Source: Nomia melanderi
Taxonomy: Eukaryota > Arthropoda > Insecta > Hymenoptera > Halictidae
Length of the DNA: 64,000 nucleotides
Direction: 5' to 3'
NCBI RefSeq assembly: GCF_051020985.1
Contig: NC_135010.1
Coordinates: forward strand, 1,486,001-1,550,000
Shown here: piece after piece, positions 37,080 through 47,860 of the stretch
How positions within the stretch are numbered: position 1 is the first letter of the stretch
How the letters are laid out: every line of letters begins with the position of its first letter
Notes under the pieces: generated by a model
Databases searched by the model: none
What the model was told of the DNA's origin: nothing
The model's input: only the letters and a program-made list of their open reading frames with translations
Position numbers and translations under genes: made by a program

Positions 37080-37640
37080 GCGTCCACTCCCTCTGCCCGA
37101 GTTGCGGGAAGTGGGGTTACAGAAGATCGCTAATTCCCGCCGTCGATCGTGTAACTGTGATCACGCCAAGGTCGAAGAGACTCGAAAGGACAGAAAAGCG
37201 GAACGAACGGATGAAGAAGGATTTATCGTGTCTCATACGTTGATCTCTCTTCGTGTCCGTTGGGGGCCCCCGCCCTACCTTTGAATTTATACGAACAGGC
37301 CATCGAAACCTGCTTTTCGACCGGTTGCCCTCATCGTCTCCCTCCCCTTCGGATCCCGGTAGTACCGGTCGTCTTCTTCTCCCGCAAAGGCCACGGTACT
37401 TCGTCGTCGTGTCAAGTTCAGTGCTACCGTTTTTCGTATCTTGCTCCTTTCTTGTCTGTTTCTTTGATTCGTTGCCTCCTTCTTTCACCCGGCCGCTGTA
37501 TCTCGATTAAGCTCGGACCCTGTTCTGCTGCGAACCGTTTCCTCATTTCTTCCTAAAAACTCCGACGATCCTTGATATCTCCATTTCTTCCGGTTCCTTT
37601 TTCCATCCGGCAGAAATTTCACTATTTATGCGCCAGTAAA
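37080..37640. promoter_or_regulatory. CpG-rich island, possible promoter or 5' UTR
   Basis: A sharply bounded GC- and CpG-rich island with pyrimidine-rich stretches (CGTCTTCTTCTCCCGC near 37370). Overlapping frames of 85, 98 and 123 codons occur in different phases and strands, none with a domain, which argues against protein coding. Composition resembles the island at 41980-42740. Confidence 0.3.
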
Positions 37641-37730
37641 ATACTTGCTTTTGAGGTTAAAAATGGGAAAAACTTATGTTTCATTTTTTAACTAGTGGTT
37701 AACGCCCTAACCAATCTGCTAGCCATTTAA

Positions 37731-37950
37731 CACCAAACCTACGAGCCAGTTACATTGACTTTTTTAAATTCATCTATAGATACTTCAACAGTGCATCTAT
37801 AGAGACTGTAATTGATTTATCATTCAGTCTGTGTGTTGCTGAACCAATTTCTTGAATAATTTCTCGGAGAAATATTTGTTACTTTTTTAATAGTTGCAAA
37901 GGGAAGAAATCGGATATGGATCGTTCTGACCCAGTCTGATAGTTTTAGTA
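37731..37950 (+). mobile_element. TT-2 MITE (220 bp)
   Basis: The left flank is TTAA (37727-37730). The ends are CACCAAACCTACGAGCC and, read backwards, a drifted TACTAAAACTATCAG. The right flank no longer reads TTAA. Confidence 0.8.
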
Positions 37951-37983
37951 CTAGTATTGAGCATGTGTCTAATAGGCAATTAA

Positions 37984-38201
37984 CATTAAAACTGCCGAAC
38001 ATTTAATACGATTGATATGTAATTCCTATAAAAATTGTAACAGTAGATTATTTTCGGTTTCTTGAGACGTTCATTATAGTACTCAAGTGAAACTATTTAT
38101 CTTCAAGGTCATTTGGAACATTCAATGCTTTTAAGACATCAATAATTGCGAAACAAAAAAAATCGAAATCAGTCATTTTTATTGATATGATAGTTCTAAT
38201 G
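37984..38201 (+). mobile_element. TT-2b MITE, copy 2 (218 bp)
   Basis: TTAA lies at 37980-37983 and 38202-38205. The interior (ATTGATATGTAATTCC, CATCAATAATTGCGAA) matches 30155-30370, while the ends follow TT-2. Confidence 0.85.
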
Positions 38202-38205
38202 TTAA

Positions 38206-39230
38206 TGGTGTGCATTTAAGGATTATCGTGACATTCGAAAATAATACATATTACTATTTATATACATGTCCAGTGTATAATTTAATCTTCATAGGCGTGT
38301 AGAAAATGTAAACCATAGGAGACAGAATGGTAAATTGGGTTAATTTTATGTTGATAATTGGTTGAATTAAATTTTGAAAATGCATTTGAAAATCCTGGTT
38401 TTGCTGGGGTAAAGTCGAAGGTCATGGAGTATGTAAGTAGTAATGTTATTACCTATGTAGAAATACGTACCCTATATTTCACTGACGTTCGACTATAAAA
38501 GTATGTGTATACCGGTAAATAGTTACATGCTAAGTAATAGCAGTTTTTCCTAAAGGCTATACCAAACTCAACTAGTACCATGCAAATAAAGTTTGTTGTA
38601 ATTTTAGAGAAAATTACTACTAAATTGACAGAAACAATAATCAAATTGTCTCACGTTTCGTAGAGTAAACAAGAAGTGTCAACATGTATTTTCACAGCCA
38701 AACAATTAAACGTGTTTCTCATCCACCAACTGTAATTATCGAAATCATAAAGACGTAGTATACTGTACAGTTAACAACTACATGTCAACCTGATAATGTG
38801 ATAATAAAGTTATAGGTCGTTAAAATAAGTAGATACCACCCATTTCAAAATACCTTTGATTAAATCGTATTTGAAATGTTCATTAGACAATTGAAAATAT
38901 AGAACAGGGAAACAGTGTTTTGGTTTAAAAGTATTTTTTCATTATTACTTTTGGAATATTTGTTTTAAGAATGGAATGGTCATGTAATGCAGACTTTCAT
39001 TTTATACATATAGCTGTACATATAATTGATGTTATAAAATACTTCTAAAATATCAAATTATTCGTCATTGTAAAAATTTGTAAGGACTTGTCTATCATTC
39101 TGTGCTTATTAATGATTTAATCGTTTTTTTTTTATTGGAATTAGAATTATCTTTTCAAAAGTTTTACTGATATTATTATTATGTTGTTATTATAATTTTA
39201 AATTAAACACAAGTGATGCAATTCTGATTA
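38206..39230. other. AT-rich DNA without a supported gene
   Basis: Short frames only; no repeat partner seen. Confidence 0.45.
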
Positions 39231-39618
39231 TTTTTTAACTCTAAATATGTAAACGAAAACAGCAGGTATCAAATTAAGATAATTTTACTTCCAACTATAT
39301 AATGGTGTCAAAATGCAGTGCAGTCGAAACTATTTTTTATTTAAAAAAAAAAATGTTTCTTTTTACTTTTAATGAGAGATTTATTTCTCACTAATTATAG
39401 ATAAGCAAACTTTTATATAATTGTATCTGTTACTATACATACATATCGTATACGATACGTGAGAAATAAATTTGGTTGATTTAAAGTAAGAAGGAACATT
39501 TTTTTAATAAAAAATTTTTTCGATTGCACTGCATTTTGACACCATTATATAGTTCGAAGTAGTAAAATTATCTTTATCTGATACCTTCTGTTTTCATTTA
39601 CATAGTTAGAGCCAAAAA
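39231..39618. mobile_element. FB-2 foldback element (about 388 bp)
   Basis: The first 100 bp (AACAGCAGGTATCAAATTAA, then ATAATGGTGTCAAAATGCAG) return in inverted form at 39525-39618 (CTGCATTTTGACACCATTAT). Inner parts also pair: GAGATTTATTTCTCAC near 39374 with GTGAGAAATAAATTT near 39460. Almost the whole element can fold into one hairpin. The target duplication is unclear. Confidence 0.85.
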
Positions 39619-39689
39619 AAAATATTCGGAATACTTACCTATGCGTTGTTAATAATATAGTAGCAAAGATAAATAGGAGCAATTAGTAA

Positions 39690-39841
39690 TTACTTGGTAT
39701 CACAATTTATAATTACACTATTATCTAATTATTTACGCTATTAAACATTTGTATTCAATACTCAACATTTTATATATTGCAATCGTTATCAAGTAATTCG
39801 AAAGTGCAGGTCGTTGATAACTCATCATGACAGTTAACACG
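39690..39841 (+). repeat. TT-11 right end, diverged
   Basis: It resembles 29818-29987 (ACTATTATCTAATTATTT versus ATTATTATCTGGTTATTT) and ends AGTTAACACG before TTAA at 39842-39845. Confidence 0.45.
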
Positions 39842-39845
39842 TTAA

Positions 39846-40451
39846 CCTTCATAACGTTTACTAATTTGCAAATTATACAAAATCGTCTGAAGGTACATTC
39901 TCAACAGTAGGATTAATGAAATACAAAAGAAATCATTCTTTTTACCTATAGACCTGAGAATTCTCTTAGTTTTGATACATGTCTTGAATGAAGCGAAGAG
40001 ATTACAAATGCATTCATCCGTGCATGTCAGTCTTTTGTATTGGAACGCATTCCTTCTCTCTTTTTGTTATCGTAAAGCTAGGTCTGCAGCATATGCAATG
40101 AAAATTCAAATGTAGGTTAGTAAGAACACGATAAATTATCCTCTAGCACGTGGCTTTTAATACAGTTTTTAATTATATTAAGAAATATTCGAGTACGAAG
40201 TATTTGAAGTACTAAACAAAAACAGGTAATTAAACATCGAAAAAACTAATTATGACTGTAACGAAATAAACGATATACCGTATGCTGTTTCATCGAAAAA
40301 ATGAAACCGGTGCACCAGGTGTCTTTTATACCCGTTTTTTTACTATTCACGACAATTTTTCAAACCATCGTTTCTGTATATTGGACGACACATAACTGAT
40401 AATTTACTGCTTTTTCATTATAATAGTCAGTGAAAAAGTTCGTGCGGGTTT
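39846..40451. other. No supported feature
   Basis: Mostly AT-rich sequence with no repeat partner or convincing frame. Confidence 0.4.
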
Positions 40452-40455
40452 TTAA

Positions 40456-40727
40456 CACTTTGCCCTATGATTTCTTTCCCAATTGAACTCAACAGAGATA
40501 TTTCATTGTTCATAATTCATTAGAAAAAAGTTATAGATAAAGTAATATAAAGTTCATAAGACAAATTTTACACTTGTTCTATGTCTACATTTACTCAGAA
40601 ACATTATAATTAATAATAGAAAAATAATATTCAATTCGGACTTGAAAGAATTAAGCGATATTTATATTTCTTAAATTCTATTTGAAACCTTCGCCAGAAG
40701 TCTGACACGATATTGTAGGGCGAGGGG
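40456..40727 (+). mobile_element. TT-1 MITE, slightly enlarged (272 bp)
   Basis: TTAA lies at 40452-40455 and 40728-40731. The ends are CACTTTGCCCTATGATTTC and GTAGGGCGAGGGG. It is about 30 bp longer than other copies because of extra sequence near 40525-40555. Confidence 0.85.
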
Positions 40728-40731
40728 TTAA

Positions 40732-41293
40732 ATCAAAATTTAAACACAGAGGACGTTTTTGTAAAATAATGGTACTTTATTTTATACCAACAGTATAAAC
40801 ATAACTTGCTGCTAATACCAATTTCATTTATTAAATTAGTGAAATATTAATTGAAATGGATACTCAATTCATTGCTAACAAGAAAACCGCACCCAATATA
40901 TTGTATATAATTAATAAAAAATGTTTGACAGTTATAACAACATATTTTCATTTACACTTTGATGAAGACTTGCTCTATTGTTTCCATATTTTTGTTCCTC
41001 TTTATTGTTTATATTTTTTTCCAATATTTCTTCATTTACAAATATTCTTTCCCAGGTTCATCTGACAGTTCTTTTACATTTCTTCCAGTTTTTTCCACTT
41101 TGTTACAACTCCTCTCTACATAATAGTATTTTACGTTTTACTCCGCAGAACATACGTTAACATATCACTTTCGTTTCAGTGTATTACCAACAACACAAAT
41201 ATACAAACCAATATTTAATTTACTGCGCCAATATTCGATTTTTCAGTAAAAAAGAACTAATAAATTATTCGCCATATTAAACGGACGAAGGCA
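40732..41293. other. No supported feature
   Basis: The frames at 40856 and 40978 are rich in Phe, Ile and Leu and reflect T-rich DNA. Confidence 0.4.
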
Positions 41294-41530
41294 ATAGTAA
41301 AACTACCAAGCAGTCAAACCGACTTTATTTCATTTTCTTGCAGAAACTCAAAGAATGGATCTACTGAACTTTCGAATCATTTGTAAATCAGTCCGCGTAT
41401 TACTGGGTCGATTTCCATGGTGAGTTCCCAGAGAAGCATTGATCACCTTATCAATAATCCATTGCTGAAAAAGTTAGCACCATTCGGAGTTTTAAGATGT
41501 CGTGTATACTCGTCAAACGCAGTTAACTGG
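41294..41530 (+). mobile_element. Chimera of TT-2 5' part and TT-3 3' end
   Basis: The region 41294-41470 follows TT-2 (AGTAAAACTACCAAGCAGTC onward) but its 3' end is missing. It passes near 41475 into the TT-3 3' end (GTGTATACTCGTCAAACGC then AGTTAACTGG) and TTAA. This may be a recombinant or a deletion across neighbouring elements. Confidence 0.6.
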
Positions 41531-41541
41531 TTAAAGGTTAA

Positions 41542-41777
41542 CCCCTCGCCCTTTTCTAAACTATGATCGATACAACTACTTTATCATTGATAACGTATTA
41601 GGAAAGGAAAGAATTTTTATGCTTATTCTATATCTACGTTTACTCCAAAGGTTACCGACTGATAACAGAAAAGTAATATTTAACTTATATTCAAAAAAAT
41701 ATAATTAACACTTAGATTTGCCAAATTCAGTTTAAAATCTGTATCACGAGTCCGACACGATATTGTAGGTCAAGGGG
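41542..41777 (+). mobile_element. TT-1 MITE (236 bp) between two TT-3 ends
   Basis: TTAA lies at 41538-41541 and 41778-41781. The ends are CCCCTCGCCCTTTTC and TAGGTCAAGGGG. A TT-3 3' end precedes it and a second TT-3 3' end follows directly. Confidence 0.85.
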
Positions 41778-41781
41778 TTAA

Positions 41782-41816
41782 GATGACGCGTATACTCGCC
41801 AAACGCAGTTAACTGC
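41782..41816 (+). repeat. TT-3 3' end fragment
   Basis: GATGACGCGTATACTCGCC then AAACGCAGTTAACTGC repeats the TT-3 terminal block seen 270 bp upstream; only this end is present. Confidence 0.75.
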
Positions 41817-41979
41817 TGAAACAGAGGTTGAATGAACAGAGTGTCCAATATTAACGTCATCACGTACACAGCACCAAAATACATTGCATTAAGAACATAT
41901 AATTGGTGTATCGATTTCACATTCGGTTTGCCAACGCAGCAAAGACGCTGAGACATGTGATCGGTCTCAAGATCGTTAA

Positions 41980-42740
41980 CTTCGTTCGCACGTTCCTTCC
42001 TTCGATACAAGTTAGATTCTGCATGATCTGCCGGAATGGATCTTCCATGTTCCACTCGATTTTCGTAACCGAATACGACTTCAACTTCGGCAACCTTGGT
42101 GGATATCCGGCAACCTCAATACCATCCGGCGTCCCTCATTTCTTCGAAGCTGTTCCTCTTCCGTCAGCTGGCCTGCTCTCTTTAGATCGACACCGTCTTC
42201 TTCTCCCTCGAAACTGTTCGTACGTCTTCCTGCCTACACGCGAGTTCTCCTCTCTGTTTTTGTCGGTGCTCACCAGCCGCATATACATCTTCTTCCCCGT
42301 GTCCCGTCTCTTTCTCTCGTTCGAACCGGCTACCGTGCGTCAAAGCCTTCTCCCGTACGTCATTGGTAGCCAGCTGAGCAGCTGCCGACCCGGCTATCGG
42401 CTACCATAATCTTTCTCTCTCTCTCCCTCTCTTTGCCTGAGATTTGTTCTCCGCGCCCATTTCATCCGCGTTTACGACACACCGGGCCAAATGCGGCCAG
42501 GCGCGAAGCAAATCGGAACGATGATTCGAGAAGAACGCGCGCGCGTTCGATCGCGTGACCGGCTGGCTCCCCTGTGCCCTTCGAATCACGGCGATGCATC
42601 ACCGATTCGACAATTTCTTTCGCTATCTCGCGCGCCAGCTCAGCTTCCACCCGTGCTCCTGCGGTGTCGTCTTTTTTATCTGCTCGACGCTTCGGCCGTC
42701 GCGTCAGTTATGCCACGGCATATTCATAAGCGAGCACAAA
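41980..42740. promoter_or_regulatory. Largest CpG-rich island, possible promoter or 5' UTR
   Basis: This 760-bp island is GC-rich, dense in CpG (GCGCGCGCG near 42540) and rich in pyrimidine runs (CTTTCTCTCTCTCTCCC near 42410). The longest frame of the window, 168 codons at 41903-42409, covers part of it but begins with TTG rather than ATG, has no domain and is low in charged residues. Other frames overlap it in every phase. I therefore read the island as regulatory or untranslated DNA. Confidence 0.35.
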
Positions 42741-42857
42741 AACTACAAAAACGCGACTCATTCTTAACCCTTAATAGTCGATCATTTTTTAGCGACATTG
42801 AGGTTCGCTACCAGACAACGGAGAATTGGCTAAGTGGAGAGGTAACATTGATAGAAC

Positions 42858-42916
42858 CTTTAATCCGTTGTCTTACAATGTCGTGTCAGACTCGTGGCGA
42901 AGACTTCTAATATGGT
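42858..42916 (-). mobile_element. TT-1 fragment, terminal 57 bp
   Basis: CCGTTGTCTTACAATGTCGT onward to CTTCTAATATGG repeats the end of the TT-1 at 43458-43700 and stops where TT-5 begins. Confidence 0.75.
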
Positions 42917-42920
42917 TTAA

Positions 42921-43453
42921 CCCATTTACATCATTAGCGCATATAGCCGCGGATTTTTCCTGGTCTGTATCACCGAAGAGTGCGACAACACACATGCGCG
43001 CCACCTTTTGGGGCATTATAACTAATGCGCATATGAACAAGGATACGAATAGTTACACCATGTTCGTCATTACCATAAAGATCTACTGATCAACATTTTC
43101 CAATATTCATTAAAATAAGATCATCGAAGAAAACTCGCGAACGTTGTGTAGATCACAACAAGAAAGAAAGGATACATTTTATCAGTGCAATAATTACCGT
43201 GCGGCTATATGATTTGGTTATTTCAAGTACTTTCATGCCGTGTAAAACAATTAGAATTAATTTCTCAAATTATTATCCATATGTATACGCGTGTGTATTA
43301 ACTTTATTGCGTTAAATAAAATTATAAATTCTTTGTTTACAACATTCTGCTTTTAATTTTCTATTCGTTTTGAAAAATTATAATTTTGATGTAATAAAAA
43401 ACATTTTTAGTGGTAACGATCAATTTTCCACTTCTACGTATGATGCAAATGGG
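42921..43453. mobile_element. TT-5 element (533 bp), TTAA-flanked
   Basis: TTAA lies at 42917-42920 and 43454-43457. The left end CCCATTTACATCATTAGCG and right end read backwards CCCATTTGCATCATACG form a 14-bp inverted repeat with one mismatch. A fragment of the same left end lies at 61970-62031. CCC ends and TTAA fit the piggyBac type. No transposase frame is present. Confidence 0.8.
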
Positions 43454-43457
43454 TTAA

Positions 43458-43700
43458 CTCCTTGCCTTACAATGCCGTGTCAGACTTGTGGCAAACATTT
43501 CTAATATGACTTAATAAATGTCAATATTATTCAATTTTTTTCAGCTCAAATGCAACATTATTTTTCTTGTTAATAATTTGTATAGTTTATAGTAAATCTA
43601 GAGATAGGAAAAACGTGGGATTTTTTGTTTTCCTAATGCATTATTAATGACAAATGGTTATAACAAGTGCAACTGCAAAATTAAATCGTAGACCAAGGAA
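43458..43700 (-). mobile_element. TT-1 MITE (243 bp) directly after TT-5
   Basis: It shares TTAA 43454-43457 with TT-5 and ends at TTAA 43701-43704. The ends are CTCCTTGCCTTACAATGCCG and CGTAGACCAAGGAA. Confidence 0.85.
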
Positions 43701-43805
43701 TTAATGTGATGAAACAGGTAATGTACCTAAAAGTACAATAAGTGTAATAAACAGAAATGAAAACACTTTTTACATTTCCACATAGAGGAACCTTTCGACT
43801 GTTAA

Positions 43806-44056
43806 CCTGTTAACTGTCGAATTTAATTTAAAAATTTGCTGATAATACTCGCAATGAAATCAAATAATGAAGTGTACACTCGTGAAACGCAGACCAAATG
43901 CATCTATAATATGTTCTGACGAAAAGTTAAGGCAAAACGAAGATGAATGTAATTCATATATGTTTATCTGAAAAAAATAAATAATTGAACGTTGAAAGAA
44001 TTAGTATCATTTTGATTTTAAGGTGACATGTATACTCGTCAAACGCAGTTAACTGG
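43806..44056 (+). mobile_element. TT-3 MITE, full length (251 bp)
   Basis: TTAA lies at 43802-43805 and 44057-44060. The ends CCTGTTAACTG and, read backwards, CCAGTTAACTG form an 11-bp inverted repeat with one mismatch. This is the reference copy for the family. Confidence 0.85.
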
Positions 44057-44209
44057 TTAAGGGTAACATGTGACACAGACACTTGTTTTAGTGTAACGCA
44101 TTTAATTCAATGATTTTTAGAACTTTCGATTCCATCGGTATAGTACGGTTTACTTTTACTTTTAGGAATGATGCTTAACTGCAGCTTTCACTTTAGAATT
44201 TTATGCAAA

Positions 44210-44365
44210 TCTCTTTCCAGCGAGGTTATATTTTGTACATATTCGGAAACATGAAAAGTCGGTGCGGTCTAAATCTGGAGAACACGGTGCATATGAAAGC
44301 AATTTCTTTTTTCTTTTCGACGCTGCTGTTGCTGAAGTGTTTCTTGACGCATGCTGGTCGTCATG
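44210..44365 (-). pseudogene. Mariner-type transposase catalytic fragment
   Basis: On the minus strand one frame reads HDDQHASRNTS, then KLLSYAPCSPDL, then DRTDFSCFRI and LAGKRF. This matches the mariner blocks HDNAxxH, LPHPPYSPDL, PCDFxLFP and LxGKRF. The second catalytic Asp is present, and the third (in RTDF) follows about 33 residues later, close to the D34D rule. Upstream the homology fades. The 128-codon plus-strand frame at 44203-44589, which looks like a secreted protein, is the antisense of this relic and should not be annotated as a gene. It differs from the 4.2-5.5 kb relic in its blocks, so it is a different mariner lineage. Confidence 0.75.
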
Positions 44366-46246
44366 TTTATTTTTTGGATAATTTTTCCAACACTGGTACT
44401 TATGGAAGTTGGTTTTCGATTGCCCTGTTTCATTTACATTTAAATTTATTCATACAGTTTATGAAAAGAAGCATATCAGTTAAAATTTGTAATCATTTTG
44501 TGTATATTAAATGTTACTTCAATTTTAACAAACTTCAGAAAGTTTACAAGGATTTAGACTTTCAGTATGTAGTCGTAAGTATATATTAAAGATGAATGTT
44601 TAATATGTTTTCATGTCAGTTTTTATATCAATTTTTCCAGATCAAAGATATCACTGTCTGATTAGGAATGGTTAATAATTAATATACGAATGACGTGTAT
44701 CCGTTATGTATGTACTGTGGTTACTGTGCAATGAGGTAATAATTATAATAATTCGATAGATTGTAAAGAGATGAGCAATCACTTTAACTTTCACAAGATA
44801 GATGAAATATTTCATCATTTGAGAAAAGCTGATAGATGAAAGCATTCCACAATTTCGAATAAATTGATTTTTTCAAAACTCTGTGAAGCATCTATTTTTA
44901 TTTTGAAAAATATTATTCATTTCAAGCAGTTGGTGCAAATATTATCTTTACATTTTGTAAGTACGGTGATACTTTCATGGGTTCATAGAATATAAAAATT
45001 TGTACATGAACAAAAAAGAAAAACTTAATATATTATAATTCTGTTTTTATATTACTTTTAATGTATTATAATAACAGTTTCAATCCAAGAATCATGTTCT
45101 GCATACTTTCTGTCTTCAAAAATCTACGTAATTTTTAAAACAAATCGCCGTAAACATTTTGCAGTGTTTCTAATATAGGAGTAACGTAGGGACCCATTAT
45201 ATTAAAATAATACAACGTAATAAAAATATAAGAATATATGAAATTTAAATGTATTATAATTTTAGAAGGAGGAGCTTTCTAATTGTAAAATAAATATTTA
45301 AATTCATAGAAAATAAGGTTTTAGTTGTTTCATAATTATTTGGTAATTCTATGGTAGTTATTTACTATTTTTAAGAAATAATTATTTAGTTCCAAGCAAG
45401 TAAAATTATGCAACACAAATTAATCACCTGTTTTGCGTAATCACGTATACCTTTTAAACACAGCTTTTATGAAAAAACCAATTACAGTAAAAAATATGTT
45501 CAACATTTACCTCTTTCGTCGACATGATATTGTTGAATAAAAATTTATATTCAAACTGGTAACTTTGAAGGTTTTACATGAAAATTCACATTTTGCATTT
45601 TGCACCAGCAGGGAATTAAAGGTCGAAAAATTAAACCCCACGGTACACGGTACAATTTTAGCAATTAAGGTTTACTAAATTAATAACGTTCCGGTTTTCG
45701 AGAAATTCTACATAATGGAACTCGGTTTTTTTTAAACAGGGCATGAACATTATTGATCACGTGTAAGTCCCAAAAAAATGTACAGGTAATTGGAGAAATA
45801 AGGACTTACTTTATGGTTTAATTAATTAATATACGATCTAAAATATCAGATTTCGAAGCAAAATAATCTGTAGATAAACTTAATGAATAAATAAATTACT
45901 AATTTAGACAGTGGAATAAAAATTAATCATCAAACATTGTAATCAGAGGAAACATAACAATAACAATTTCATGGATGCTGTCCATATCTGGACCATCTGT
46001 GCCACTTTTTTAACAACTAAAATTTCTGAGCTAAAGTAGGACATTTATTATTATCGAATTCAAACGTGCATACTTTGTAATCATTTTACTTTTTCAATGA
46101 GCACATTATGAAACAACAATAAATTAATTCCGTTAATGGAGCCTCATATTTAGGCATATTTAGATAGATTAGTTCTAATTTATAGCAGTCTTTAAAAATT
46201 TTGTCTTCAAATTTCACTAAAATTATCATGACTTTCGATCCGTTGG
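44366..46246. other. AT-rich DNA without a supported gene
   Basis: No repeat partner, RNA gene or meaningful frame was seen. Confidence 0.45.
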
Positions 46247-46496
46247 CTTGTTAACTGTGGTATTTAGTTTTATAAATTTTTTAACAAGTGCGTGATTAAA
46301 ATTCAGTAGTAACTATGCAGTATATACGTCAAATGTATTGAAAATGAAGCTATAATATTTTTATGAAACATTAAAGCAAAATGAAAAAGGATTATATCTT
46401 AATTTGGAAAAATGAATAATTAATTGTTAGGAAACTCAGTATTATTTTGGACTTTTAAATGACGTGTGCACTCGTCAAACGCAATTACCTAACTAT
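46247..46496 (+). mobile_element. TT-3 MITE, diverged (about 250 bp)
   Basis: It begins CTTGTTAACTGTGGTATTTA and ends with GTGCACTCGTCAAACGC then AATTACCTAACTA before TTAA (46497-46500). The left flank has lost TTAA. Confidence 0.7.
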
Positions 46497-46500
46497 TTAA

Positions 46501-46927
46501 GACATTTAATAAATATTTTGTTAAAAACACAACTACTAATAATAATAATTGTAATTTATCACTATGTATATCTTCAATTAGAGACAGTGAAGCAGGTTTT
46601 GAATTTTATTTCTAAATACGAAGCCAATTTTTAAAAATAAAACATTGTTGCCTTAACAATAAACCTCAATAATACAGGTTTACTAAGGTAAAACTAAAAT
46701 TATAAAATTCAGGCCCAAATTATCTAATTACTACTAATTACTACTCGAAATTATGAAATTCAGACCCAACTGATTCCTATAAAGATAAACCATATTCTCA
46801 ACAGATTGGACTTAAATTTTCCATGTGATCACAAACAAAATTTGAAATGAAAAATTTACGATAACTTGGATTAAATTTTACGTATATGGTTCGATGCAGA
46901 TAGTACTGTTTTACTTGACATATGCTC
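46501..46927. other. No supported feature
   Basis: AT-rich DNA only. Confidence 0.4.
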
Positions 46928-46931
46928 TTAA

Positions 46932-47249
46932 CCCCTTGAACTGAAATGACGACTCCCTCGCACGTGCTTCCAGTGCGAAACTGGATTTCGCAAATTATTT
47001 AACAAATATGCTGTAGCGTGACTAAAATAATTTTCTCATTTTCATAAATAAAGTTAATTGAAGCTGTAATACTTTAATTGTCTTTAAAATAGTATCTACG
47101 TGGTTGCGACAAAATTAACCAGTTAACTGCGTTTATTTCTAATTTTATTGCATGTAGGACGAGAGATTTTTAAAACTAAATTCCACAGTTAACAGATTAA
47201 ACAGCGTAGGCAGGAAGGTTCGATTGAAAATAAATCGTCAGGCAAGAGG
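46932..47249. mobile_element. TT-1-like element with a nested short TT-3
   Basis: TTAA lies at 46928-46931 and 47250-47253. The right end read backwards, CCTCTTGCCTGACGATTTAT, matches TT-1 well; the left end CCCCTTGAACTGAAATGACG matches only at its tip. Removing the nested TT-3 and one TTAA leaves 236 bp, the same as TT-1. Confidence 0.65.
47119..47196 (-). mobile_element. TT-3 MITE, internally deleted (78 bp)
   Basis: TTAA lies at 47115-47118 and 47197-47200. The ends CCAGTTAACTGCG and, read backwards, TCTGTTAACTGTGG are kept and almost all of the interior is gone. Confidence 0.8.
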
Positions 47250-47329
47250 TTAATTGTTGCATGAAGTATAACTACAATAGATTGCTGAAATTGCACAGTA
47301 GGTCGGTTCTGATACCGTCCGTTCAGCTT

Positions 47330-47530
47330 TTGATTCGAACTTAACGATCGCTGTCGTCAACAAGGCGGTGCTGTTATATGTTCTTCGAAGCGAATGTGTT
47401 TTCTTTTTTTCCATTCCTGTGATTGTGAGCTGTTTGACACGAGAGTTATCACAACGGTCTACCGGTGATCCGGAGCGGCGTCGTCGCGAGATTACGGAAA
47501 TGTGGCGCCAAGATATACGTTAAATACATA
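47330..47530. other. Small GC-richer block
   Basis: It contains CGGAGCGGCGTCGTCGCG near 47474 and TGGCGCCAAG near 47512, the latter also in the core of the 24.0/31.5 kb repeat. The shared 10 bp alone may be chance. No frame or fold is supported. Confidence 0.3.
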
Positions 47531-47543
47531 GTTGCCGCGTATG

Positions 47544-47750
47544 CAGTGACTCTCACTTTCGTTCAAATGCACTTAGAATAACAAGCGACTGTAAAAGTTG
47601 ACATGTGACCCCCATTTGTTTGTCTTAATCATTTGTATTCCTAGTTTCGTGGTGTGATGAATGTTTCTTAATTCGAATACAAAATTTCTGATTGAATGCG
47701 ATGTTCGGTCAGCTAACATGAAAGTCCGGCGTGAACGAAATGAGTCACTG
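47544..47750. mobile_element. TA-4 MITE (about 207 bp)
   Basis: The left end CAGTGACTCTCACTTTCGTT and right end read backwards CAGTGACTCATTTCGTTCAC are inverted repeats. TA follows the right end (47751-47752); the left TA appears drifted. The CAGT start and TA target suit the Tc1/mariner group. Confidence 0.65.
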
Positions 47751-47860
47751 TACGTTTATGGGTACTTTCACGTGTAAATTATGTGTTATAGTCATCATTT
47801 TATATCTAATACACTGATTCGTTCTACAGGGTGATTCAGAATTCTTCCTTTACATTTAAC

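Noticed and set aside
41903..42409. Longest open frame of the window, 168 codons
   Set aside because: It starts with TTG, lies in a GC- and pyrimidine-rich island where stops are rare, has no recognisable domain, and other frames in the island are equally open.
42921..43089. Shared peptide NPFTSLA in frames at 42826-43089 and 61944-62207
   Set aside because: It is the translation of the TT-5 terminal repeat, not a conserved protein.
44203..44589. 128-codon frame with a signal-peptide-like segment
   Set aside because: The opposite strand carries mariner transposase motifs, so this is an antisense shadow.
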